Shown here piece after piece: positions 16,716 to 25,639 of a stretch of 64,000 nucleotides of DNA (position 1 is its first letter; every line of letters begins with the position of its first letter). The notes beneath the pieces were generated by a model. The model did not search any database. It was not told the DNA's origin and saw nothing but the letters and a program-made list of their open reading frames with translations. Source of the DNA: a virus. A program made the translations under genes and the position numbers. Location of the stretch: positions 1 through 64,000 of the IMG/VR virus record IMGVR_UViG_3300028197_001738. The stretch is one strand, 5' to 3'.

Positions 16716-17426
16716 TTGAGAAAACGAAAAAAAAATCCGACTATTAATGCTACAAATAAGCTAGTTCCAGATGATTTTGTACTTGGATTTAAAAATAGAC
16801 TTAAACCCAGAACAATAAATCAAAAAGAATATATCAGAGCCATAGCAGAAAATACTATTACTTTTTGTCAAGGGGTTGCTGGAAGCGGAAAAACTCACAT
16901 AGCTGTGGGTATGGCTTTAGAATATCTGCTTGACAACAAAGTAGACAAAATTGTAATAACAAGACCTGTTGTAGAAGCTGGAGAAAAACTAGGTTATTTA
17001 CCTGGAACAGCAGAGGAAAAACTTCATCCGTATTTATTGCCTTTGTTTGATGAAATTAATTATTTCTTACATATGCAATCTTACTCTAAATTAAAAGTAG
17101 GTAGACAAATAGAAGTTGTTCCTTTGGGTCTTATGAGAGGCAGGAGTTTTCATAATGCTTTCATAGTAGCAGATGAGTGCCAAAATGCATCTTACGATCA
17201 ATTAAAAATGCTTTTGACACGTATTGGCGTAGATAGTAAAATGGTCCTAACGGGAGATGTAGATCAATCAGACTTAAGAGAAGAACAAAGGGGTGGTTTT
17301 TCGTCTCTTATTAATTATCTGAATGGAGTAGATGACCTATCTATAACTACTTTAGATGGTTCTGATATTGTGAGAAATCCTATTATTGTTAATATATTAA
17401 ATAGATTAAATGAGTACAAACGTTGA
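16716..17426 (+). CDS. phoH: PhoH-like ATPase
   Basis: This 236-residue protein has a Walker A motif GVAGSGKT (53-60) and a Walker B region AFIVADECQN (about 148-157). It also has the family's I-T-R-P-V-V-E-A-G-E-K-L-G-Y-L-P-G block and TGDVDQSDL near the end. PhoH proteins are P-loop NTPases, some with RNA helicase-like activity, and are frequent in phages of aquatic bacteria. The start is TTG at 16716, chosen because GAAAGG lies 8 bases upstream and no ATG precedes the conserved region. It overlaps the following HNH gene by 17 bases. Confidence 0.85.
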   Translation: MRKRKKNPTINATNKLVPDDFVLGFKNRLKPRTINQKEYIRAIAENTITFCQGVAGSGKTHIAVGMALEYLLDNKVDKIVITRPVVEAGEKLGYLPGTAEEKLHPYLLPLFDEINYFLHMQSYSKLKVGRQIEVVPLGLMRGRSFHNAFIVADECQNASYDQLKMLLTRIGVDSKMVLTGDVDQSDLREEQRGGFSSLINYLNGVDDLSITTLDGSDIVRNPIIVNILNRLNEYKR

Positions 17427-18006
17427 CAAGAAAAAATGTTTATTATTAAATGCAGACTATGCTCCAATTAAAATAATTTCTTGGAAACAGGCAATGGTAT
17501 TAGACTATAAGAATAAGTCTAAAAATCATTCAATAATAGATATTTTAGAATATTATGAAAATATGTATGTAGCTGGTACAGATGAAAAAAAATATTCTGT
17601 GCCAGCTATTATGCGTATTAAAAAATACATTAATATATATAAGCACAAAATTAATTTTTCTCGTAAAAACCTATTTATCAGAGATAAATTTTCTTGTCAA
17701 TATTGTGGCAAACAATTAATTGGTACACAGTTGACATATGACCATGTAATCCCCAAATCTAGATATAAGCCGTTCTATAAGAAAAGCACCAGCTGGTCAA
17801 ATATAGTTACCTCATGCAGAAAATGTAATATAAAGAAGGGCAATAAAACCCCTGATGAGGCAGGTATGAAACTGATTAATAAACCGTTAAGACCCTTTTA
17901 TAGCGTTGAGTACTTGCCTATGTACCTTGAGGTTGTTAGTATAAGTGAAGATTCTACATATCATTGCTGGAAACCTTATATTAAACATATAATCAATAAT
18001 GAATAA
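17410..18006 (+). CDS. HNH endonuclease
   Basis: This 198-residue protein is an HNH nuclease with a zinc-binding frame: C96-Q-Y-C99, D111-H112, N131, C136-R-K-C139 and N140. The N-terminal part (LLLNADYAPIKIISW and about 80 following residues) is the conserved companion region of a stand-alone HNH family widespread in bacteria and phages. It may cut DNA during recombination or packaging, or act as a homing nuclease. No intron or intein is seen next to it. The start overlaps PhoH by 17 bases, so the two are probably co-expressed. Confidence 0.85.
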   Translation: MSTNVDKKKCLLLNADYAPIKIISWKQAMVLDYKNKSKNHSIIDILEYYENMYVAGTDEKKYSVPAIMRIKKYINIYKHKINFSRKNLFIRDKFSCQYCGKQLIGTQLTYDHVIPKSRYKPFYKKSTSWSNIVTSCRKCNIKKGNKTPDEAGMKLINKPLRPFYSVEYLPMYLEVVSISEDSTYHCWKPYIKHIINNE

Positions 18007-18400
18007 TTTCTATATAAAAAGTACAAATTACGATAGTAAAAATTTTTGTGCCATGGGTCAGGAAGACTATATAGATAAAAATGGAGACCCAAGAATCGAA
18101 GAAAATGATAGTGATAAAATAGCAGCTAAAATTATTTTCAATAAAAAATCTAGACAAGTAAATCAAAAAGATTTATCTAAATCGTATTTTATAAAGATCA
18201 ATCCGAAGATGGAAGTTTTTAATCCCATAGAGTTACTATCTAGTGTGAACAATAAACAAACAAATCATTTTATAGAAAACACATGCAAGAGTGAATGGTT
18301 TTTCAAAGAAGTAGATATGCATGTTTTTAACAAATACTTAAATTTTTTGAAATTAAAAAATGTAAAACTGATTAAGGATATTCAAAGAGATTTAAAATAA
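17999..18400 (+). CDS. unknown protein, paralogue of the product of 19041-19427
   Basis: This 133-residue protein overlaps the HNH gene by 8 bases. It aligns by eye with the protein encoded at 19041-19427: a D-P-R-I/Y-P-R-I block followed by A-A-K/M-A-K-K, then Y-F-I-K-I and Y-Y-I-R-K, then F-N-P-I-E-L/Y-N-P-L-S-Q, and a C-terminal L-K-N-V-K-L-I-K-D versus T-K-D-I-K-I-L-N-Q. No catalytic motif or membrane segment is seen. The function is unknown. It is interleaved with zinc-ribbon and small unknown genes before the recombinase. Confidence 0.55.
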   Translation: MNNFYIKSTNYDSKNFCAMGQEDYIDKNGDPRIEENDSDKIAAKIIFNKKSRQVNQKDLSKSYFIKINPKMEVFNPIELLSSVNNKQTNHFIENTCKSEWFFKEVDMHVFNKYLNFLKLKNVKLIKDIQRDLK

Positions 18401-18401
18401 A

Positions 18402-18743
18402 ATGCCAATATATTCTTATTGTTGTAAAAAGTGTAGCCAAACATTTGAGATGTTTTTTAATTACAGTAATTACAAAGATAAACCTAAATGTGAAATTTGT
18501 GGATCAAAGGACACGGATAGACAAATAACACTAGATGCCGCAACAATAAATGGTTCTGTTAAAAAATCAGATTCTGAATTAAAGATTGGTGATTTAGCTA
18601 ACAGAAATAGAGATAAACTATCACAAGATGAAAAGATACACCTATATAATAAACACAATGAATATAAACAAGATAAACCAGCAAGCAAATTACCTCCAGG
18701 TGCTAAAAGACTTAAAAAGACTAAAGGTGTAAAATGGACATAG
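18402..18743 (+). CDS. FmdB-type zinc-ribbon protein
   Basis: This 113-residue protein begins M-P-I-Y-S-Y-C-C-K-K-C, followed by F-E and a second C-E-I-C-G-S at about 33-38. This is the FmdB/CxxC-CxxC single zinc-ribbon layout (usually M-P-x-Y-x-Y-x-C). A K/D-rich low-structure tail of about 70 residues follows and ends in a basic patch. FmdB-like domains occur on small bacterial and phage proteins with possible nucleic-acid or protein binding, and no specific role is established. It starts one base after the upstream gene and overlaps the next by 10 bases. Confidence 0.7.
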   Translation: MPIYSYCCKKCSQTFEMFFNYSNYKDKPKCEICGSKDTDRQITLDAATINGSVKKSDSELKIGDLANRNRDKLSQDEKIHLYNKHNEYKQDKPASKLPPGAKRLKKTKGVKWT

Positions 18744-19051
18744 ATAAAACCTTAGAGCAAATATCTAATTTAGATAAGCAAAAAATAAAACACAGAGACT
18801 ACGAGAATCAGTCCGAATTATTTGATACCGAAGCCCCTATGCCTATTATTACAGACTCAGATCATGAAATCGTAATAGAGTTATCTATGAATTTGCTTTC
18901 TAAAAATTCAGAAGATACTGCTGCCTTACCAGAGACTCAGCCTATGTATCACAACAACTACTGGATACCTTTACAGTCTGGAATAAATCCAGAAGAATAC
19001 TGTAAAACTTTTTTAAATCATTTTCAAAACGCAATTACTGGTGCAATATAA
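18734..19051 (+). CDS. acidic protein of unknown function
   Basis: This 105-residue acidic protein overlaps its neighbours on both sides by about 10 bases. A hydrophilic N-terminal half is followed by a more ordered C-terminal part containing YWIPLQSGINPEEYC. No known motif is recognised. Its position between FmdB-like and paralogous unknown genes suggests a small accessory of the replication and recombination block. Confidence 0.5.
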   Translation: MDIDKTLEQISNLDKQKIKHRDYENQSELFDTEAPMPIITDSDHEIVIELSMNLLSKNSEDTAALPETQPMYHNNYWIPLQSGINPEEYCKTFLNHFQNAITGAI

Positions 19052-19427
19052 CATGGAAGATTTTAATATAAATCATATTGATAATGATAATAGCGGTGTT
19101 TTTTCTTATTACTATAGTTTTTTAGATGATTCTGATTTTGAAGACTCTTTAGGATATCCTAGAATTAAAGATCTAGATAATAGGGCTATGGCAAAAAAAG
19201 TTTGTGCTGACAAAGAACAGCAAAGCCATTACTATATTAGAAAGGGCTACGACAGTAAAATATATAATCCTTTATCACAAATTGCGTCTAAGAGTAAATT
19301 TAATATAACAGACAATTCAGACAATATGCGTTTTAAATTAGTTAGCAAAAAAGCTTTTGATTTATTTATGATATACCTGTCAACAAAAGATATAAAAATA
19401 TTAAACCAAACAGAGAGAGAAGTATAA
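19041..19427 (+). CDS. unknown protein, paralogue of the product of 17999-18400
   Basis: This 128-residue protein is the second member of a local pair (see 17999-18400). The shared core includes Y-P-R-I-K-D-L-D, A-M-A-K-K-V, Y-Y-I-R-K-G, Y-N-P-L-S-Q-I and a C-terminal F-D-L-F-M-I-Y-L. The N terminus is strongly acidic (D-N-D-N-S-G, D-D-S-D-F-E-D). The start overlaps the upstream gene by 11 bases. The function is unknown. Confidence 0.55.
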   Translation: MQYNMEDFNINHIDNDNSGVFSYYYSFLDDSDFEDSLGYPRIKDLDNRAMAKKVCADKEQQSHYYIRKGYDSKIYNPLSQIASKSKFNITDNSDNMRFKLVSKKAFDLFMIYLSTKDIKILNQTEREV

Positions 19428-19429
19428 TT

Positions 19430-19759
19430 ATGGCTGATATAAGTAATACAAAAAAATATGCAATCTTATGGTTAAATTCTTTGGGTAGAGACATTTCTAC
19501 TATTAGTTCTGAACTTAAGATTTCTAAAGATAAAGTATTAGGCATTGTAACTGAAAGCGGTTCTGTTTCCGAAGAAACTACTCAGGCTCAATCTCAAACA
19601 AGCAAAGATCTCATGATCACACGTACTGCTGGGAAAGGCGTTAATTCTGTAGCAATAATGACCAAAGAGGCGTCGGAAGTTGGGGATGCTAAATTAAAGA
19701 ATGCTCAGAAACAAACGTATGATGATTTAGAAAAAGGTATATTTAGACCTACAAAATAA
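19430..19759 (+). CDS. small protein with probable N-terminal helix-turn-helix
   Basis: This is a 109-residue protein. Residues about 7-38 (K-Y-A-I-L-W-L-N-S-L-G, then I-S-T-I-S-S-E-L-K-I-S-K-D-K-V) have the spacing of a helix-turn-helix of the resolvase/sigma-like kind. A polar linker rich in S, T and Q follows, then a charged C-terminal tail. It may bind DNA and regulate or recruit replication proteins. It is located two genes before the recombinase. No exact family is assigned. Confidence 0.5.
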   Translation: MADISNTKKYAILWLNSLGRDISTISSELKISKDKVLGIVTESGSVSEETTQAQSQTSKDLMITRTAGKGVNSVAIMTKEASEVGDAKLKNAQKQTYDDLEKGIFRPTK

Positions 19760-19783
19760 TTTTTTGGATATTTAACTTTTATA

Positions 19784-20206
19784 ATGAAAAATACATTTCC
19801 CTCCCGTTACTCTAATGGGATAACAGTCTCTGCTGCACAATATATAACTGAGCTTATATGTGAAAATAAAGCTAAAATAGACAAAGAAGATCTGTATTAT
19901 AGATTTTGGTTGACTAAAAAATGGGATAAATATTATAGAAATCAAATAGCTTCTGCGAATAAGCTTGTTAAACAATATGATCCAAGAGCTATCATTCTAG
20001 CATTAAAAGACAAAAAAGCCCAAAAAATATATTCTTTGCGGGCCCCTCACTTAAAAGATATTATAGAGTATCACCAAGATATACTTGATAGCAAAAATCA
20101 AAGCTTTACTCTTGAGTTAGACAGAAAAGAAAACAAAACATTTAAGAAAATAGAACCAAAGAAAAATATAATTTCTAAAATAAAGGATTTAGATGATGGG
20201 CTTTAA
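19784..20206 (+). CDS. basic protein of unknown function upstream of the recombinase
   Basis: This 140-residue protein is lysine-rich and mostly helical. It begins N-T-F-P-S-R-Y-S-N-G-I-T, which recalls proteins encoded beside phage recombinases. A central YYRFWLTKKWDKYYRNQI segment is notable. It overlaps the recombinase gene by 14 bases, implying coupled expression. A role as recombinase partner or DNA-binding accessory is inferred from position and charge only. Confidence 0.5.
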   Translation: MKNTFPSRYSNGITVSAAQYITELICENKAKIDKEDLYYRFWLTKKWDKYYRNQIASANKLVKQYDPRAIILALKDKKAQKIYSLRAPHLKDIIEYHQDILDSKNQSFTLELDRKENKTFKKIEPKKNIISKIKDLDDGL

Positions 20207-21215
20207 AGAAGATGTAATCAAAAAATTTGGAGATCAAGTAATATTATCTGCAAATGCTATAGTAGATAAAAAATTAGTTATAATACCTTTTAGTCCTTCA
20301 CTAGATATGGCTCTAAATGGAGGAGTACCAGAAGGTAGCTTTATGGTGTTGACAGGACAGCCGAAATGTGGGAAAACAACTTCTGCTTTATCCTTTGCCG
20401 CTATAGCACAGAGAGAAATTTATAAAGGAGAGTTAAAAAAAGATAGACATGTGTACTATCTAAACATAGAAGGTAGATTGAAGAAAAGGGATTTAGAAGG
20501 AATACCAGATTTAGACTTAGAAAGATTTGAAGTTATAGGTTCACAGCAAGGCAAAATTCTACACGCAGAAGAGTACTTACAAATCGCAGAGAGAATTATA
20601 AACGAAGAGCCTGGATCTATAGTAATTATCGATTCTTATTCGGCTTTATGTACAGAAGCAGAAATCACGGCAGATATGGGGAAAATGCAAAGAGCTGACG
20701 GAGCTAAATTGTTAGCTAAATTTTGCAGAAAGGTGGCCAATGTCATACCTGTTAATAAAAATGTAGTTATAGGTATTACTCATCTTATGGGTAATCCAAC
20801 AGGATATGGAGCAGAATTTAAAGAAAAGTCTGGTCAAGCTATTGCTTATCAAACAGATGTTAAGCTGAGAGCAAAAACTTTTAAACCGTGGGTCTTGGGT
20901 GCTGATGGCACACAGATAGGACAACAAGTAGAATGGCAAGTAGCATGCTCTGCGCTCGGACCTCCTGGTGCTGTAACCACTGGTTACATCAGATATGGCT
21001 GTGGTATAGATCAACATATGGAAATTATATCAATAGCTTGTGATGTTGGATTGATCAACAAAGCGGGAGCTTGGTATTCTTTAGATTTTTTGGAAGACAA
21101 AGAAAAGAAGAAGCAGAAGTTGCAAGGTACTGAGAAGATTAGAACATTTTTACTAGAGAACCCTAAAGCTTTCGAGAAACTATCAGCCGCTATTAAAGAA
21201 ACTATGGGCATATAA
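20193..21215 (+). CDS. RecA/UvsX-like recombinase
   Basis: This 340-residue protein has a Walker A motif GQPKCGKT (55-62) and Walker B hydrophobic strand S-I-V-I-I-D-S-Y-S-A-L at about 140-150. A RecA-like segment follows with V-V-I-G-I-T-H at about 191. The N-terminal S-P-S-L-D-M-A-L-N-G-G-V-P-E-G-S matches the RecA core entry. It would form filaments on single-stranded DNA and drive strand exchange in phage recombination-dependent replication. The Cys in the P-loop, in place of the usual Ser, is a small oddity. The start is ATG at 20193 or 20196. The gene overlaps its upstream neighbour and is 2 bases from the nuclease at 21218. Confidence 0.85.
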   Translation: MMGFKEDVIKKFGDQVILSANAIVDKKLVIIPFSPSLDMALNGGVPEGSFMVLTGQPKCGKTTSALSFAAIAQREIYKGELKKDRHVYYLNIEGRLKKRDLEGIPDLDLERFEVIGSQQGKILHAEEYLQIAERIINEEPGSIVIIDSYSALCTEAEITADMGKMQRADGAKLLAKFCRKVANVIPVNKNVVIGITHLMGNPTGYGAEFKEKSGQAIAYQTDVKLRAKTFKPWVLGADGTQIGQQVEWQVACSALGPPGAVTTGYIRYGCGIDQHMEIISIACDVGLINKAGAWYSLDFLEDKEKKKQKLQGTEKIRTFLLENPKAFEKLSAAIKETMGI

Positions 21216-21217
21216 AT

Positions 21218-21628
21218 ATGTTAATTAAAGATTTGGACGGCAAATCTCATAATTGGACTTTACTTGGGAATATAGCTCATGGACAAATTTCTAATAAGTC
21301 CAACGGGCATTTAGAAGCAAGAAAATTATTATCTGGTGTTTTTCCTACATTGCAGATATTAGAAGAAGTACCTATTCGATTAAGAAAATCACAAACTTTA
21401 TATTTAGATTTTTATTTACCATTAAATAAATTGTGCGTAGAAGTTCACGGTGAGCAACATTATAGATTTATAACACACTACCATCGTAATCAAATAGGTT
21501 TTTTGAAACACAAGAAGAGAGACAAGGAAAAGATGGAGTGGTGTGAAATTAATGATATTAAATATGTGGAATTGCCTTACAATGAGAATTTAGACCAGTG
21601 GAAACAAAGGATAGACAGTGAACACTAA
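21218..21628 (+). CDS. Vsr-like/PD-(D/E)XK endonuclease
   Basis: This 136-residue protein has a nuclease core at about residues 62-85: L-Y-L-D-F-Y-L-P, then L-C-V-E-V-H-G-E-Q-H-Y-R-F. This is the D...E-x-x-G-x-Q-H pattern of Vsr-like and T4 Y05I-type PD-(D/E)XK enzymes. It is followed by K-K-R-D-K-E-K-M-E-W-C and Y-V-E-L-P-Y, typical of the fold's end. It probably nicks or cleaves DNA, perhaps branched or mismatched substrates, next to the recombinase. It overlaps the next gene by 11 bases. The exact substrate cannot be told. Confidence 0.7.
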   Translation: MLIKDLDGKSHNWTLLGNIAHGQISNKSNGHLEARKLLSGVFPTLQILEEVPIRLRKSQTLYLDFYLPLNKLCVEVHGEQHYRFITHYHRNQIGFLKHKKRDKEKMEWCEINDIKYVELPYNENLDQWKQRIDSEH

Positions 21629-22103
21629 AGAACAAGTATCTGAATGGGATAAAGTACTAGATGAGTACGAAAATACTCTTGGGTTTACTTCTTATGAGAT
21701 GCATAATAAATTTTCTGACGACGAACTCAATTTATACTTTACTATGAATAGAGACTCGATAGAAAAATTAACCCCAGAAGACTGTGCTCAAATAGCTATG
21801 AGATTATCTCAATACTCCTTGTTTATTCAAAGAACATTGAATAGAGAAATAGCTAGACATAATTGGGCAGAAGAGACTATTAAGGAAACTATTGCGGACG
21901 AGATCAATAACTATAAGGGTTATGGTTATATAGAAAAATCACTACAGGCCATCAAACACAATGATAAAGCGAATTCTTTAAATAAAATAAAAAAATATGC
22001 AAAACAAAGAATGGACAGAATGTCTTACATAGCTAACAACGTAAAAAATTTATCAGATATCTTATTAGCTGTACAGAAAACAAAGGTGAAACATGGATCT
22101 TAA
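21618..22103 (+). CDS. helical protein of unknown function in the recombination block
   Basis: This 161-residue, mainly helical protein is rich in E, K, N and Y. An acidic N-terminal half is followed by a basic coiled region (residues about 115-150). No cysteine motif or catalytic signature is seen. It overlaps the nuclease by 11 bases and the next gene by 11 bases. Because it sits between recombinase and helicase genes, an accessory such as a mediator or loader is conceivable. I do not recognise its family. Confidence 0.5.
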   Translation: MNTKEQVSEWDKVLDEYENTLGFTSYEMHNKFSDDELNLYFTMNRDSIEKLTPEDCAQIAMRLSQYSLFIQRTLNREIARHNWAEETIKETIADEINNYKGYGYIEKSLQAIKHNDKANSLNKIKKYAKQRMDRMSYIANNVKNLSDILLAVQKTKVKHGS

Positions 22104-22503
22104 TGAACTCTTTAAAGACAAGAATCAAATTAAAAGTCTTATTACATTATTACAACAGGTTGTTGATTCTCAAGAAACAGAAGATGAGTCAAAAATAGAA
22201 GACACCGAGCAACAGGAAGCACAACCCAACAGTAAGATAAAGACCAGAGAATCTCGTAGAGTCGTAAAAAATAACGGGTTTGTGAATAAATTTGACAGTA
22301 TGTCAGAATTTAATTCCTTCAAAGCGGATGGTGCCATAGACAAAGTTTTATCTCAACAGCCTCCTGTAGCCAGAACTAGAGAATTTGAAGCGATAAATGT
22401 CGTATGTAGAGTATGTGGAAAACAAGAAAATGTAAATCCGTCATTAGCTCATGAAGGCCCAGCTAGATATAAGTGTAACAATTGTTCCAAATTACCAGGA
22501 TAA
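22093..22503 (+). CDS. zinc-ribbon protein upstream of the helicase
   Basis: This 136-residue protein has a charged, poorly ordered N-terminal half with an acidic patch (E-T-E-D-E-S, E-D-T-E-Q-Q-E). A C-terminal zinc ribbon has C-R-V-C-G and C-N-N-C with 18 residues between. This form often occurs in phage proteins that bind nucleic acid or replisome parts. It stands 4 bases before the DnaB-like helicase gene, so it could be a helicase or primase accessory. That is inference. Confidence 0.6.
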   Translation: MDLNELFKDKNQIKSLITLLQQVVDSQETEDESKIEDTEQQEAQPNSKIKTRESRRVVKNNGFVNKFDSMSEFNSFKADGAIDKVLSQQPPVARTREFEAINVVCRVCGKQENVNPSLAHEGPARYKCNNCSKLPG

Positions 22504-22507
22504 ATAA

Positions 22508-23974
22508 ATGATACTTTGTGATCCTTCGTCAGAACGTGCTGTTCTCAGCGGTGTTTTGAAGTACGGAGAAGATGCTTTTTTGGATATTGCAGATGTTCTT
22601 CAGTCTTCATCATTTACTATTGATAGCAATCAAATTATTTATAAATGTATAAAAAACATTTGTGAAAAAGAACAAAAACCATCTATAGACATAGCTTCAA
22701 TATATTCAGCAGCTCAGGAGTTGGATTTATCTCATGTCTTTGATAAAAAAGATGAAGTTCAGCACCTAAAAGCAATATTTGATTTCCCTGTGAATCTTGC
22801 GAATGTAAGAAAATTTGCTGTAAAAATTCGTAAACTAGAAATTGCAAGACTATTACATTCCGAACTAAAAGACACTCAAAATAAATTATTGGACATTAAT
22901 GGTAGCGAGTCCATATCAACAATTTTAGGTATCGCTGAAGAAGCAGTATTTAACTTCGGAAGTCAATTAGGTACAGACTCAGAAGCTGCGCCATCAATGA
23001 TGGCAGAAGGTATTGAAGAATATATTGATGAGCTTAGAGAAAATCCAATAGACCAAGTTGGTATACCTACTGGATTTCCTGTTTATGATCAGTCTATAGG
23101 AGGGGGTTTACGTAGAGGTACTATTAATGTTATCGGAGCTAGACCTAAAGTTGGTAAAACTTTGTTATCAGACAATATGGGTTTTCATATAGCTAACAAG
23201 CTGAAGATACCTGTTTTAAATATGGACACAGAGATGACAAAGAATGATCATATACATCGCCTATTGGCTATGTCTACAGAAATAGAAATGTCTAAAATAG
23301 AAACTGGTCAGTTTGCAGATTCAGCAGCTTTAAATGAAAAAATTAATCAAGGAGCGCAAAGCCTAAAAGAATCTCCTTTGTTTCATAAAAGCATAGCAGG
23401 CAAATCTTTTGATGAGCAGCTTTCTATTATGAGAAGATGGTTACTTAAAGAAGTAGGGCTGAATGACGACGGGACCGCAAAAGAATGTGTTATATTTTAT
23501 GATTATTTGAAACTCATGGATTCTGCTGGAATTAATCAAGACCTAAAAGAATATCAAGTTCTGGGATTTATGATGACCGCTTTGCACAATTTTGCTATGA
23601 GATATCAAGTACCCATAGTGGCCTTTGTTCAATTAAACAGAGATGGTATCACAAAAGAATCAACAGATTCTGCATCTGGATCAGATAGAATTATTTGGCT
23701 GTGTAGTAACTTTACTATATTCAAAAGAAAATCTGACGAAGAAATTGCAGAAGATGGTGCTGATGTAGGAAACAGAAAATTAGTTCCTGTAATTAGCAGA
23801 CATGGTGGAGGCTTAGATGACAATGACTATATTAATTGTAAAATGAAAGGTTGGTGCGCAAAAATAATTGAGGGTAATACTAAACTAGAGGTATCTAATA
23901 ATATTAAGTCACAAAATGATGGGTTTATACTAGATGAAGACAGCAATTCGGAAGATGAAATCAACTTCGTATGA
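22508..23974 (+). CDS. dnaB: DnaB-like replicative helicase
   Basis: This is a 488-residue protein. The N-terminal domain begins PSSERAVLSGVLKYG, typical of DnaB. The RecA-like C-terminal domain has Walker A G-A-R-P-K-V-G-K-T (210-218), then a D-T-E-M block (L-N-M-D-T-E-M) and ECVIFYDYLKLM as the Walker B region. F-V-Q-L-N-R follows, and then S-G-S-D-R-I in place of the usual sensor loop. It unwinds DNA at the fork as a ring, working with the primase encoded next, which overlaps it. It matches the usual helicase size and is complete. Confidence 0.9.
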   Translation: MILCDPSSERAVLSGVLKYGEDAFLDIADVLQSSSFTIDSNQIIYKCIKNICEKEQKPSIDIASIYSAAQELDLSHVFDKKDEVQHLKAIFDFPVNLANVRKFAVKIRKLEIARLLHSELKDTQNKLLDINGSESISTILGIAEEAVFNFGSQLGTDSEAAPSMMAEGIEEYIDELRENPIDQVGIPTGFPVYDQSIGGGLRRGTINVIGARPKVGKTLLSDNMGFHIANKLKIPVLNMDTEMTKNDHIHRLLAMSTEIEMSKIETGQFADSAALNEKINQGAQSLKESPLFHKSIAGKSFDEQLSIMRRWLLKEVGLNDDGTAKECVIFYDYLKLMDSAGINQDLKEYQVLGFMMTALHNFAMRYQVPIVAFVQLNRDGITKESTDSASGSDRIIWLCSNFTIFKRKSDEEIAEDGADVGNRKLVPVISRHGGGLDDNDYINCKMKGWCAKIIEGNTKLEVSNNIKSQNDGFILDEDSNSEDEINFV

Positions 23975-25046
23975 TCAGAATCAGATTAAAGTTATAGCAG
24001 ACCTTGTGTGTGAAGACATAGAGGGCTTGTTAGAAGCTTTGGGTGTAGAAGAATACAAACTTTTAGACAATATGGTAATTACAAGTTGCCCTATTCATGG
24101 GGGAGATAATTCTTCAGCCTTAAATCTGTACCACACAGGAGACTCTTATAGAGGGAATTGGAAATGCAGGTCTCATAAATGTGAAGAGACCTTCATGCCT
24201 TCTGTTATAGGTTTTATTAGAGGCTGTTTATCTAGAATGAAATACGGCTGGGAAAAAGATGGTGATACTACAGCATCTTTTAAAGAGGCTTTAGAGTATG
24301 CTGTTAAATTTACTAAGCAAGACCCTAGTAATATTAAGGTTTCTAAAACAGCTAAAGAGAAAAATAAATTTGTTAATAATATTAGATACATACAATCCTC
24401 TCCAGTAAACAACAAAGTTAGCAATGGTGTTGGTAGAGACACAGTAAAAAACAATTTAAATATTCCATCAGAGTATTTTATCTCTAGAAATTTTAATAAA
24501 AACATACTTATTAAGTATGATGTAGGAGAATGCAAAACAGCAGGTAAAGAAATGTATGGAAGAGCAGTTGTGCCTATATATGATAATAGTCATAAATATA
24601 TGATAGGTTGTTCTGGCAGGACGCTAGATGATAACATTAAGCCTAAATGGAGGCATAGTACAGGCTTCAAGTCTGAGAACGTATTGTATAACTATTGGTA
24701 TGCTCAAAAACATATTCAAGAAACAGGTATTGCTATTTTAGTAGAAAGCCCCGGAAATGTATGGAAACTTGAAGAGGCCGGAATACATAATTCTTTAGCT
24801 ATATTTGGAGCATCAATAGCCGATAAACAAAAAATGATGCTAGATATATCTGGAGCAATGACTATAATTACTATTATGGACAACGATGAAGCGGGGGTAA
24901 AAGCTTCAGAACAAATAAAATTTAAATGCTGCAGAACATACAATGTAAAAAATATTGCTATCAAAAGTCATAATGATATAGGGGAAATGACATCAGAAGA
25001 AATCAAAAAAATAATCATACCCGAAATTAAGGACTGTTACAAATGA
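23934..25046 (+). CDS. dnaG: DnaG-like primase
   Basis: This is a 370-residue protein. An N-terminal CHC2-type zinc finger has C52-P-I-H55 and later C78 and C83, with an S-A-L-N-L beta segment between. A TOPRIM-like region starts near residue 266 (I-L-V-E-S-P-G-N) and carries D-N-D-E-A-G near 315. It makes RNA primers at the fork. It is shorter than bacterial DnaG and seems to lack a large helicase-interaction domain. The start is uncertain: ATG at 23934 overlaps the helicase by 41 bases, and ATG at 23955 is also in frame. It overlaps the dNMP kinase gene by 4 bases. Confidence 0.85.
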   Translation: MKTAIRKMKSTSYDQNQIKVIADLVCEDIEGLLEALGVEEYKLLDNMVITSCPIHGGDNSSALNLYHTGDSYRGNWKCRSHKCEETFMPSVIGFIRGCLSRMKYGWEKDGDTTASFKEALEYAVKFTKQDPSNIKVSKTAKEKNKFVNNIRYIQSSPVNNKVSNGVGRDTVKNNLNIPSEYFISRNFNKNILIKYDVGECKTAGKEMYGRAVVPIYDNSHKYMIGCSGRTLDDNIKPKWRHSTGFKSENVLYNYWYAQKHIQETGIAILVESPGNVWKLEEAGIHNSLAIFGASIADKQKMMLDISGAMTIITIMDNDEAGVKASEQIKFKCCRTYNVKNIAIKSHNDIGEMTSEEIKKIIIPEIKDCYK

Positions 25047-25639
25047 ATATAGTAGCACTTGCTGGAACAAAACAATCTGGAAAAACTTCCTCTTGTGTAT
25101 TTATTCAACAAGCATTCGATGCTTTGCCGGAAACGCAAGGAGTAGCTAAAATATATAATTTTGCTGACCCTCTAAAACAGATGTGTCTTGATATTTTCGG
25201 CTTCAAACGTAGTCAATGCTATGGTTCTGATGAAGATAAAAACGAACTTATAGACTGCTATTGGCCTCAATCTGGAAAACAAATGACAAGCAGGGAAGTT
25301 ATGCAATATGTCGGCACTGACGTTTTTCGGAAGATACAAACAAATGTATGGTCTGATGCAACTATGAGATTGATAAAATCTGAAAATCCTGATTTGGCAT
25401 TAATAGCAGACTGCCGTTTTCCTAATGAGGTTGACGTTGTTAAAAAAGCTGGGGGAGTAGTCATAAAACTTAATAGATCTCCTTATAGGTCTACACACGC
25501 TAGTGAGACAGCACTAGACGAATCGGTTTATGATAGTTCCAACTTTGATTTAATTATAGATAACTCCGAAATGATTCTTGGGGCTAAAAATAATATTATT
25601 TTAAATTACTTATCAGATAAAGGAATACTATCATTATAA
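25043..25639 (+). CDS. deoxynucleoside monophosphate kinase
   Basis: This 198-residue protein has a P-loop A-G-T-K-Q-S-G-K-T-S near residues 7-16. The body is typical of phage T4 gp1-like dNMP kinases, with A-D-P-L-K-Q-M near 43, T-S-R-E-V-M-Q-Y-V-G-T-D-V-F-R near 82-96, and A-D-C-R-F-P-N-E near 127-134. It phosphorylates dNMPs to dNDPs, complementing ribonucleotide reductase and dCMP deaminase. The ATG overlaps the primase stop (ATGA), and its 3' end overlaps the presumed start of the RecB-like nuclease. Confidence 0.85.
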   Translation: MNIVALAGTKQSGKTSSCVFIQQAFDALPETQGVAKIYNFADPLKQMCLDIFGFKRSQCYGSDEDKNELIDCYWPQSGKQMTSREVMQYVGTDVFRKIQTNVWSDATMRLIKSENPDLALIADCRFPNEVDVVKKAGGVVIKLNRSPYRSTHASETALDESVYDSSNFDLIIDNSEMILGAKNNIILNYLSDKGILSL

